A program made the position numbers and the translations under genes. This document shows positions 15,631-22,729 of a stretch of 64,000 nt of DNA, one piece after another (the first letter of the stretch is position 1; the number at the start of each line of letters is the position of its first letter). The DNA comes from DASYQD01 sp036005845 (GTDB taxonomy: Bacteria; Acidobacteriota; Thermoanaerobaculia; Multivoradales; JAIOJS01), in assembly GCA_036005845.1 (NCBI GenBank), contig DASYQD010000150.1, forward strand, positions 1 to 64,000, read 5' to 3'. The notes beneath the pieces are model-generated. The model was not told the DNA's origin. It searched no databases and saw only the letters and a program-made list of their open reading frames with translations.

Positions 15631-17121
15631 GTGCTCGTCGGCGTGGTGCTGCTCGCCCTCGTCACCACCTTCGTCCTCACCAGCTCCTACGCGAGCCCGC
15701 GCGACGCTCTCGCCGCGCTCGGCAGCCGGCTGCTCTGGCCCACGCTCGCGTCGCTCCTCCTTGGCGCCGCCATCGCCTTTCTACTCTCGCGGCAGATCCT
15801 GCGCCCGCTATCGCAGCTCACCGAGGGCGCGGCGCACTTCGCCGAGGGGCGCCTCCAGCACCGCATCGACCTCGGCACCGGCGACGAGCTCGAGGTGCTG
15901 GCCCGCACCTTCAACCACATGGCCGCGCACTTGGATGCACTGATCGCCGCCCTTGCGGCAGGCAACCGTGCTCTCCAGCAGAGCAACGTCGAGCTGCGCG
16001 AGCTCGACCGCTTGAAGAGCGACCTCCTCGCCAACATCAGCCACGAGCTGCGCACGCCGTTGACCTCGGTGAAGGGCTACTGCGAGGCGCTGCACGAAGA
16101 GCTGCTCGGTCCCATCACCGAAGCGCAGCGCGAGGCGATCGAGGTCTCGCAGCGCAACGTCGGCCGCCTGCTGGCGATGATCGACGAGCTGCTCTCCTAC
16201 TCGCGCTTCGAGTCGGGCGCCGTGAAGCTCGAGCGCCGGCCGCTAGACCTCGCCTCGGTGGCGCGGCAGGTGGTCGAGAGCGCCTTCGCCGCGCGCGGCC
16301 CGCAGGTCAACCTCCACCTCGACGTCGAAGCGAACCTGCCGCCGGTCGACGCCGACGGCGCGCGCATCGCGCAGGTGCTCGACAACCTGGTCACCAACGC
16401 GCTCAAGTTCACGCCCGGCAACGGCCGCGTCGAGGTGCGGCTCTGGCGCGACGGCGGCGAGGTGGTCGCCGAGGTCGCCGACACCGGCATCGGCATCGCC
16501 CGCGAGGAGCAGCAGCGCATCTTCGACCGCTTCTACCAGGTGCAGTCGTCGAGCACCCGCAAGTACGGCGGCATCGGTCTCGGCCTCGCCATCGTGCGCC
16601 AGATCCTCGACGCGCACGGCGCGACGATCGCGCTGCAGAGCGAGCCGGGCAAGGGGTCGACGTTCCGCTTCCGGCTGCCGGTGGCGGCGCACCACGAAGC
16701 CGCGGCGGGCAGCGGGCCGCGCATCGTGGTGGTGGACGACGACGCGCCCTTCGCGCGCCGCCTCGCCGACCACCTCGAGACCGCCGGCTACTTGGTGCGC
16801 ATCGCCGGCGGCGTCCAGGCGGCGGACCGCCTGGTGCGCGAGCTCGCGCCGCGGCTCGTGGTGCTCGATCGCCTGCTTCCCGACGGCGACGGCTTCGACC
16901 TCATCGCGCGCTGGCGGCAGACGCTCGACCGCGACGCGCTGGCCATCCTCGTCGTCTCGGTGCGCCAGGAGGAGGCGCTGGCGCGGCGGCTTGGCGCCGA
17001 CGGCTGCTTGGTCAAACCCATCGCGCCGGAGGCGGCGCTGGCGGAGATCGAGCGCGTGCTCGCCGCCATTGCGCCGGCGCCGGAGCAGGCGGTATCGTCG
17101 TCCATGGGTCCCACCGCATGA
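15631..17121 (+). CDS. Hybrid sensor histidine kinase with C-terminal receiver
   Basis: At least 496 residues. Two membrane helices (about 1-17 and 34-52) frame a very short periplasmic loop, then HAMP (about 50-105), HisKA with the NISHELRTPL phospho-His box, HATPase_c (N box NLVTNALKF, G1 DTGIGI, G2 GGIGLGLAI) and a receiver (about 360-475) with DDD, a VLD phospho-Asp and VKP lysine. The tiny loop suggests sensing in the membrane or cytoplasm. No ATG, GTG or TTG occurs between the upstream stop (15525) and GTG 15631, which lies inside the first helix; a CTG at 15601 would restore a basic SLRSRIL N-terminus. It overlaps the next gene by ATGA. Confidence 0.87.
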   Translation: MLVGVVLLALVTTFVLTSSYASPRDALAALGSRLLWPTLASLLLGAAIAFLLSRQILRPLSQLTEGAAHFAEGRLQHRIDLGTGDELEVLARTFNHMAAHLDALIAALAAGNRALQQSNVELRELDRLKSDLLANISHELRTPLTSVKGYCEALHEELLGPITEAQREAIEVSQRNVGRLLAMIDELLSYSRFESGAVKLERRPLDLASVARQVVESAFAARGPQVNLHLDVEANLPPVDADGARIAQVLDNLVTNALKFTPGNGRVEVRLWRDGGEVVAEVADTGIGIAREEQQRIFDRFYQVQSSSTRKYGGIGLGLAIVRQILDAHGATIALQSEPGKGSTFRFRLPVAAHHEAAAGSGPRIVVVDDDAPFARRLADHLETAGYLVRIAGGVQAADRLVRELAPRLVVLDRLLPDGDGFDLIARWRQTLDRDALAILVVSVRQEEALARRLGADGCLVKPIAPEAALAEIERVLAAIAPAPEQAVSSSMGPTA

Positions 17122-17516
17122 ACGGCTACAAGATCCTGGTCGTCGACGACGAGCCGGACGTGCTGCGCATGCTGCAAGTGGTGCTCGAGCGCGGCGGCCA
17201 CCAAGTGCTCGCCGCGCCCAGCGGCCTCGAAGGGCTGGTCACCGCGCAGGGCGAGCGCCCGGACCTCATCCTCCTCGACGTCATGATGGAGGGGATGGAC
17301 GGCTGGGAGGTGCTCAAGCTGCTCAAGCTCGATCCCGCCACGCACGACATCCCGGTGGTGATGGTGTCGGCGCGCACCGAGCCGCGCGACAAGATCCGCG
17401 GCCTGCAGGAAGGCGCCGTCGACTACGTGGCGAAGCCGTTCTCCGTGCGCGAGCTGGTGCACACGATCGAAGCGATCCTCGAGCCGCCGCCGCCGGCGAG
17501 CGGCGCCGGGAGCTGA
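17118..17516 (+). CDS. Stand-alone receiver-domain response regulator
   Basis: A 132-residue CheY-like protein consisting of one receiver domain: DDE acidic pocket near residue 10, phospho-accepting Asp in LILLDVMMEGMDGWE, a VSA Thr/Ser-type switch segment and the conserved VAKPF lysine. There is no output domain. Its ATG overlaps the kinase stop (ATGA), so kinase and regulator are co-translated, and it is followed after 2 nt by the EAL-protein gene. It likely passes the phosphate signal to that protein or another partner by binding. Confidence 0.92.
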   Translation: MNGYKILVVDDEPDVLRMLQVVLERGGHQVLAAPSGLEGLVTAQGERPDLILLDVMMEGMDGWEVLKLLKLDPATHDIPVVMVSARTEPRDKIRGLQEGAVDYVAKPFSVRELVHTIEAILEPPPPASGAGS

Positions 17517-17518
17517 GC

Positions 17519-18826
17519 GTGGACGACAAGACCCACGAGCTCTTGCAGATGCGCGCCGAGTGGCTGAAGGTGCACGGCTATCTGCATGACCCCAACACGC
17601 ACTTGCCGGCGGTGCCGGCGGTGCTCGAAGACGTGCGCCGTCGCATCGAGAAGGGCGAGCGCGTCGGCGTCATCCACGTCGACGTCTCGGGCGAGGAGTA
17701 CCTCGAAGAGGTCTACGGCTGGGCCACTTACGATGGCCTGCTGCAGCAGGTGGCGCAGGCGCTCGCCGACTTCAAGGGGCCGCTGCTCGCTGCCGAGGAC
17801 GTGGTCGCGCTCGCCGGCGTGCGCAGCGACCAGTTCCTCGTCTTCGTCGGCCTCGACAGCCGCCGCGGCGCGCGCGAGCTGGCGCAGCTGCGCGAGCGGG
17901 TGGTGAACGAGCTCGGCCGCCGCATCAAGATCCAGGTGGGCAGCGAAGGCCCGCGCGGCCTCGGCCTCCACGCCGCGAGCAGCGTCCTCAAGTACGACCC
18001 CACGGTGCGCATCGAGCGCTCGATCTACAAGGTGCTCGACGCCATCCGCATCGAATGCCACCGCGACCGCGAGCAGAGCCTCGGCATCCGCCGCCGCGAG
18101 CTGAGCCGCATCCTGCAGTCGCGCGACATCCTCATCCGCTACCAGCCCATCGTGCGGCTGGGCGACGGCTCGGTCTTCGGCTACGAGGCGCTGTCGTGCG
18201 GGCCCGACGGCGACGTCTTTCAGAACCCGGAGATGCTCTTCTCCTTCGCCGAAAAGACCGACCAGATCGTCGACTTGGAGCGGCTCTGCCGGCTGGAGTC
18301 GGTGCGCGGCTCCGTACGGCTGCCGCGCGGGCCCAAGCTGTTCCTCAACTGCTCGGCGCACGGCATCGGCGACGTCGAGGGCCTGTCGATGCAGCTCGTG
18401 GCGCACGCCGAGGCGGCAGGGCTGACACCGTCGGACGTCGTGCTCGAGATCACCGAGCGCGTGGCGGTTACGGCGTGGAATGACTTCCGCAAGCGCATCG
18501 ACGACCTGCGCGACATGGGCTTCGGCGTCGCCATCGACGACATGGGGGCGGGCTACTCGTCGCTACATTCGGTAGCGGAGGTGCAGCCGGACTTTCTCAA
18601 GTTCGACATCGCCCTGGTCCGCGACATCCATTTGTCGCCGATCAAGCGCGGGTTGCTGGAGAGCCTGGTGTTGCTGGCGGAGAGGATCGAGGCGCAGGTG
18701 ATCGCCGAAGGAGTGGAGAAGGAAGAAGAGTTCGAGACCCTGCGGGAGATGAAGGTGCCGTTCGGGCAGGGGTTCCTGTTCTCACCACCGACTACGTTGG
18801 CATTTCACGTGCCGGACAGCCCGTAG
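17519..18826 (+). CDS. Degenerate GGDEF / intact EAL protein: c-di-GMP phosphodiesterase
   Basis: A 435-residue cytoplasmic protein with a GTG start 2 nt after the receiver gene. The N-terminal part (about 40-165) resembles a GGDEF domain whose signature is lost (VRSDQF in its place), so cyclase activity is not expected. The EAL domain (about 195-430) keeps the key positions: GYEAL, the Asn of LFLNCSA, EITER, the IDDMGAGYSSL metal Asp pair, the Lys of LKFD, IAEGVE and GQGFLFS. It should hydrolyse c-di-GMP to pGpG. The operon implies control by the upstream kinase and receiver. Confidence 0.87.
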   Translation: MDDKTHELLQMRAEWLKVHGYLHDPNTHLPAVPAVLEDVRRRIEKGERVGVIHVDVSGEEYLEEVYGWATYDGLLQQVAQALADFKGPLLAAEDVVALAGVRSDQFLVFVGLDSRRGARELAQLRERVVNELGRRIKIQVGSEGPRGLGLHAASSVLKYDPTVRIERSIYKVLDAIRIECHRDREQSLGIRRRELSRILQSRDILIRYQPIVRLGDGSVFGYEALSCGPDGDVFQNPEMLFSFAEKTDQIVDLERLCRLESVRGSVRLPRGPKLFLNCSAHGIGDVEGLSMQLVAHAEAAGLTPSDVVLEITERVAVTAWNDFRKRIDDLRDMGFGVAIDDMGAGYSSLHSVAEVQPDFLKFDIALVRDIHLSPIKRGLLESLVLLAERIEAQVIAEGVEKEEEFETLREMKVPFGQGFLFSPPTTLAFHVPDSP

Positions 18827-18959
18827 GTCTGGATCAAGGGCGGGCGACGGCTGCGGGGATCGACTCGGTCGCTGCTGCAGGGATCGCTGGGTTCGCGCGG
18901 AAGTGCCCGTATCGGGCGGTTCTCAGAGCACCCGTGGTCTGCATGCGGTGGTGACGATC

Positions 18960-19318
18960 CGGCCGGCGGCTGCTGGCGTGGCCGGAGGGCGCCGCCCAGG
19001 GGCACGGCTCGCTTCCTGGGACCTGCGGGCGGGAGCGCTCGCCTCGCCCGGAAGGCGCGCAGCAAACCCGCTGTCACCTGGCGCCCGAGCTAGGCGCCTT
19101 CCGGGAGGCCCCTGGGCGACGCCCTTCGACCCCGCTGGGCACCCGCCTCCTTGGGTGGTCACGGAGCGACCTGTCGACAAGCTCGGTCGTCGCCGCATTG
19201 AATGAGACGCTGTGCCTCGCGCTCACTTCTCGTCGCGGGACAAGCGTCGTCGTGCCGCTCGGGCGCCGGAATGCGCACCGTCACTCTTCCCGTCACAACT
19301 CGCGGCCCACCCGTGGTC
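18960..19318 (+). repeat. Left arm of an imperfect ~360-bp inverted repeat
   Basis: This stretch is repeated, inverted, at 22243-22610. Perfectly matching blocks include 19025-19052 (28 bp, partner 22514-22541), 19100-19124 (25 bp, partner 22441-22465), 19248-19262 (partner 22302-22316) and 19289-19310 (22 bp, partner 22254-22275), in the same inverted order and similar spacing. The arm also contains internal dyads (18983-19002 against 19108-19125; GGGCGGGAG...CTCGCCC near 19030), so single strands could fold into a branched structure. No gene is supported in 18827-19523. Confidence 0.85.
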
Positions 19319-19523
19319 GCCAATCCGTCTGAGCAACTCGATGCGGCGATACGTATCCAGCTATAGTTGTCCACGATTGAGGTGGTGAGGCGCGCCCGGA
19401 TCGTTCGCGGTGGTTTTTGGGAGCGACCAACGCAGACTGGGAAGGCACAGCTCGACTGGGCCCGGACTTGTCAGACTCTTTACAGCCCCAAAACTTCTAG
19501 CTAGGCGACCCGGCAAAGCAGCC

Positions 19524-20468
19524 ATGGCTCTCGACCGCGCAGACCTCGTCAAGCGTGCCGAGAATGCCAAGCGCGAAACTAGGTACGTCGACTTCAAGGA
19601 GGTCTTCGAGCCGAGCGCTCCGGGCGATTGGTGCGAGATCATCAAGGACGTAGTCGCCATGGCCAACTCTGGGGGCGGCGTCATCGTCTTCGGTGTTGCC
19701 AACAACGGCACGCCTGTTCCCTACGATCGCACACTTTTCCTTAGTCTCGACCCCGCACAGATCACAGACAAAGTAGGCAAGTACACCGGCTACGCGTTCA
19801 CGGAGTTCGAGGCGATCGAGCTTGTCCGCGGCCCAAGCACCGTCGGTGCTCTCCTCGTGACATCTACTCCCTTTCCTCTGGTCTTTACTGAGCCCGGTAC
19901 CTACGCCGTCGCAGGTAACAAGCAGAAGACAGCATTCGCTCGCGGGTCCATCTACTTTAGACATGGCGCCCAAAGTACCCCAGCCAATAGCACGGACCTT
20001 CGAGATGCCATCGAACGCGTACTCTCCGAGCTCCGAAACCAGTGGCTCGCCGGCATGCGAAAGGTTGTTGAGGCTCCGCGAGGCGCAAGAATCAGCGTCA
20101 GTGCGCCAGACGTGATCGCTTCGACCGCTGTAACCGCCACCGCGATCCGGATAACTGACGATCCCAACGCGCCGGCCTACAAGGTCGAGAATCCGGACGA
20201 CACTCATCCGTTCCGCCAGAAGGAGCTTCTTGAGTATTTCAATGCCCGAGTGCCTCCGAACTCGAGAATTAATTCACACGATGCGCTGGTCGTTCGGCGG
20301 GTCTATGGAATCGACGCCAGGCCTGAGCTCGTATACCATCCGCACTTCGGTTCTCCACAGTACAGCAAGGCTTTTGGTGACTGGCTGATCGAGCAGCATA
20401 GCCTAGATCCTCTATTCTTCCGGAACGCTAGGATCCGCCACAAGCGCGGCGAAACGCAGCAATCGTGA
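19524..20468 (+). CDS. AlbA_2 (Schlafen-type) putative DNA-binding domain protein
   Basis: A 314-residue protein. The N-terminal AlbA_2 domain (about 10-140) shows the typical order: a VDFKEVF acidic-lysine strand, IIKDVVAMANSGGG (the conserved A-N-S-x-G-G block) and IVFGVANNG. A helical linker follows, and a C-terminal part (about 240-314) resembles a winged-helix-like module with PFRQKELLEYFN. AlbA_2 proteins often act as transcription regulators or in phage-defence contexts. Codon use is less GC-biased than neighbouring chromosomal genes. The ATG gives the conserved N-terminus; upstream in-frame sequence does not look coding. It is the first gene of the island. Confidence 0.78.
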   Translation: MALDRADLVKRAENAKRETRYVDFKEVFEPSAPGDWCEIIKDVVAMANSGGGVIVFGVANNGTPVPYDRTLFLSLDPAQITDKVGKYTGYAFTEFEAIELVRGPSTVGALLVTSTPFPLVFTEPGTYAVAGNKQKTAFARGSIYFRHGAQSTPANSTDLRDAIERVLSELRNQWLAGMRKVVEAPRGARISVSAPDVIASTAVTATAIRITDDPNAPAYKVENPDDTHPFRQKELLEYFNARVPPNSRINSHDALVVRRVYGIDARPELVYHPHFGSPQYSKAFGDWLIEQHSLDPLFFRNARIRHKRGETQQS

Positions 20469-20624
20469 TCGTCGCCAAGCTCTTCGCGCCGCGGGCGCTG
20501 AACTCAAGTATCGGTAAGGACATGCTTGATTTACCCTGCACCTTGGGTCAGGATGCCGTGTGGCTCCCGGTCCGGCTCACCTTCCTTTCTGGATTGGCAG
20601 CACGTTCGGCGGAAGCATCTAACT

Positions 20625-21509
20625 ATGCCCCTTCAGGCGTTCATTGACGAGAGCGGTGGAAAGGGCCAGGGCCGCACCTTCATGATGGCCGGTTGGATTG
20701 CGGCCGCCGAAAAGTGGGCGCAGTTCTCAGATGAATGGGGTGCGTGTCTCAGGTCATCGCCGCAGATTCGTTACTTCAAGATGCGCGAGGCGGCCGCGCT
20801 GAGCGGTGAGTTCTGGGGCTTGTCTGAGCCGTCGCGAGATTCAAAGCTACGGCAACTGGCACGCATCGTCGCAAGGCATGCGTTAACGGCGATCTCCTGT
20901 GCAATGGACATTGATGCGCTACCCGACACCTTCGCGCGGTTTGGGGCGCCGTATTCCGATCCCTATTTCTGGCCGTTTCAGATCACCATCAAGGCCATCT
21001 GTGAGGATCTTGCAGAGAGGGGAATCCAAGAGCCGGTCGAGATCATCTTTGATGAGCAGTGCATTTCGGGCCCGAAGGCCAAGCTGTGGTATCCGCTGAT
21101 AAGAGCCGCGGCATTGCACGACGACCCCGATGACCCAGCGGCGGCCATCATGCCTGTGGAGCCGCTATTCCGAAGCGACCAGGATGCTCCACCTCTTCAG
21201 GCGGCCGACATGCTCGCATGGCTCCTACGGCGATCGTCCGCGAACAACTGGCCAGCCATTGAACATGTAGAGAGGACTGGGCGCGAGCCGGCCACGCATC
21301 CTCCGGAGCCTGGGGACTTCGCCTGGCTGGCGTCCGAAGATCTACTGGCAGCAGTTGAATTCTCTTCCCATGTCCAATTCCTGACGCGAGAGCGAATGGA
21401 GAGAATCGCCGCCGACGCAGACCGCCGATACCGCGACGATCCGACCGGAGCTGCGATACCTGGAGGGCTTAGGCGCCTATTTCTTGAGATCTATCGCAAG
21501 AGGCGATGA
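20625..21509 (+). CDS. DUF3800 domain protein
   Basis: A 294-residue protein. The N-terminal QAFIDESGG is the DUF3800 hallmark (acidic first strand), followed by an AGWIA segment, and LQAADMLAWLLRR near residue 200 supplies the other typical motif; these acidic positions suggest an RNase H-like fold with possible nuclease activity. DUF3800 genes are common in accessory and defence regions, but their function is unsettled. It is separated by 156 nt from the AlbA_2 gene, a gap with no supported feature. The ATG is chosen because the conserved domain begins four codons later. Confidence 0.8.
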   Translation: MPLQAFIDESGGKGQGRTFMMAGWIAAAEKWAQFSDEWGACLRSSPQIRYFKMREAAALSGEFWGLSEPSRDSKLRQLARIVARHALTAISCAMDIDALPDTFARFGAPYSDPYFWPFQITIKAICEDLAERGIQEPVEIIFDEQCISGPKAKLWYPLIRAAALHDDPDDPAAAIMPVEPLFRSDQDAPPLQAADMLAWLLRRSSANNWPAIEHVERTGREPATHPPEPGDFAWLASEDLLAAVEFSSHVQFLTRERMERIAADADRRYRDDPTGAAIPGGLRRLFLEIYRKRR

Positions 21510-21616
21510 CTGTCCGGCGGGAGAGTTAGGTCACTAGCTCGGCGCGACCGTTGGCCGCGCGCTGAAAGAGCGCGTGACCAGCTGGCACTTAATTCGCGTG
21601 CGCGTCAAACAAGGTA

Positions 21617-21718
21617 GTGAATTCCAACCGGGACATCCACGCCGCAAACGAGATCTGGGAGTTGTTTCAGGCAGCCGCTGCTCAACCGGACTTTCGTTCT
21701 ACAAGCAGACACCACTAG
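21617..21718 (+). CDS. Possible 33-residue leader ORF coupled to the orphan gene
   Basis: A GTG-started reading frame encodes a polar, helix-compatible peptide (NSNRDIHAANEIWELFQ core) that looks more protein-like than the overlapping frame of the next gene. Its TAG overlaps a GTG start as TAGTG, the geometry of translational coupling. It could be a real small protein, the remnant of an N-terminal domain separated by a frameshift, or chance. Confidence 0.3.
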   Translation: MNSNRDIHAANEIWELFQAAAAQPDFRSTSRHH

Positions 21719-22230
21719 TGGAACCCCGCAACACTGCCCGATTGCTCGTGCACTTGCATCATCGGCACCTGACAGCGGAGACCGCTGCGCAGTGGGCAAC
21801 TGACGCGTTGGTGGACGACTTCGATTCGCCAGCGCTGCGGCGCCTTGCCGGGGTGGACTCGCGATTCACGACCTGCTACGAAATCGAGCCTGATGTGTCC
21901 CGAGCTCTCGAGGAGCTCGGGATTGCTCGTCCGCAGCCTGATGAAATCTTGCAGCGCTACGAAAGAGAGACCGCGGCGGCCATCCTCGACAGGCGCCTTT
22001 CTCCGCTCGCTGGCCTCTCGGACCTCTTTCACAACGTGGTCGTGGCCAGCGACTACGACTGGCGCTTCATTCCTTGGTATTACCTCGACGATGGGCTGGA
22101 CCCCTACGACTTGCGGGACTACACGCCCGTCCCGAAACCAGCCCTGATTCCTTCGATCCTGCGGTATGCCAAAGAAGTTTGCGAGAGTAGCCCTGATGTG
22201 ACTCCTTTGGCCCTGAGCTTCAGTGTTTGA
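21718..22230 (+). CDS. Orphan island protein, unknown function
   Basis: Not recognised. About 170 residues from the GTG that overlaps the preceding small ORF. The N-terminal segment (LVHLHHRHLTAETAAQWATD followed by SPALRRLAG) looks helical, and the C-terminal half is rich in aromatic residues (DYDWRFIPWYYLDD) with a PALIPSILRYAKE helix. No membrane segment or catalytic motif is evident. The same frame is open upstream to 21574, but that stretch looks non-coding. As third gene of the island, read in the same direction, it may act with the AlbA_2 and DUF3800 proteins. Confidence 0.5.
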   Translation: MEPRNTARLLVHLHHRHLTAETAAQWATDALVDDFDSPALRRLAGVDSRFTTCYEIEPDVSRALEELGIARPQPDEILQRYERETAAAILDRRLSPLAGLSDLFHNVVVASDYDWRFIPWYYLDDGLDPYDLRDYTPVPKPALIPSILRYAKEVCESSPDVTPLALSFSV

Positions 22231-22242
22231 AGGCGTTGTCTC

Positions 22243-22610
22243 CGGCGACCGCAGTGGGCCGCGAGTTGTGACGGGAAAGTCGCCGTTGCGTATCCCGGTT
22301 GCCGAGCGGCACGACGGGCTCACCGTGGCCGCGATCAATGAGCGCGAGGTAGAGAGCCGTATTCGCCACGGCGACGCCCGAGCTCGCCACCCGGTCGTTC
22401 GCTGACCACAGATGAAGGCGTTCGCGAGGCCGGGGCCGGAGGGCGTCGCCCAGGGGCCTCCCGGAGGGCGCTTTGCCCTGACGGAGCGGTAACAGCGGCT
22501 GCCATGCGCGCCCTCCGGGCGAGGCGAGCGCTCCCGCCCGCTGGTCTCAGGAAGCGAGCCGTGCCCCGGGGCGGCGCCCTCCGGCCCCCGGCAGCGAACG
22601 CCGGCCGGCG
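22243..22610 (-). repeat. Right arm of the ~360-bp inverted repeat
   Basis: Inverted copy of 18960-19318, with exact blocks of 28, 25, 22 and 15 bp separated by diverged stretches. It fills most of the gene-free interval 22231-22729; I see no gene in the remaining 120 bases. Confidence 0.85.
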
Positions 22611-22729
22611 ACCAGCGAACGCTCAACGACCACTAGAGGCGCATCTCCGATCCGCAACGTCGCTACGCGCTCGCCGTGCTGCCGCGCTCGCGGGCGTAGC
22701 CACCTCGGCCACGCCCGCGTGCTCCTTCC

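Larger units (their letters stand above)
18960..22610. mobile_element. Putative inverted-repeat-bounded island carrying three accessory genes
   Basis: Two ~360-bp inverted repeats enclose about 2.9 kb with an AlbA_2-domain gene, a DUF3800 gene and an orphan gene, all on the + strand. The inner DNA is visibly richer in A/T and uses less GC-biased codons than the surroundings. No transposase, integrase or target-site duplication was identified, so movement is inferred; the arms could also be a dispersed structured repeat family that attracts insertions. Confidence 0.5.

Noticed and set aside
15435..17516. A single 693-residue protein ending in a receiver domain
   Set aside because: Only the last 132 residues are protein-like; the rest is an Arg/Ala-rich shadow of the histidine kinase in another frame.
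18960..22610. The repeat arms as integron attC sites of gene cassettes
   Set aside because: The arms fold into branched structures, but the conserved RYYYAAC/GTTRRRY core sites of attC are not found and the two arms are inverted, not direct.
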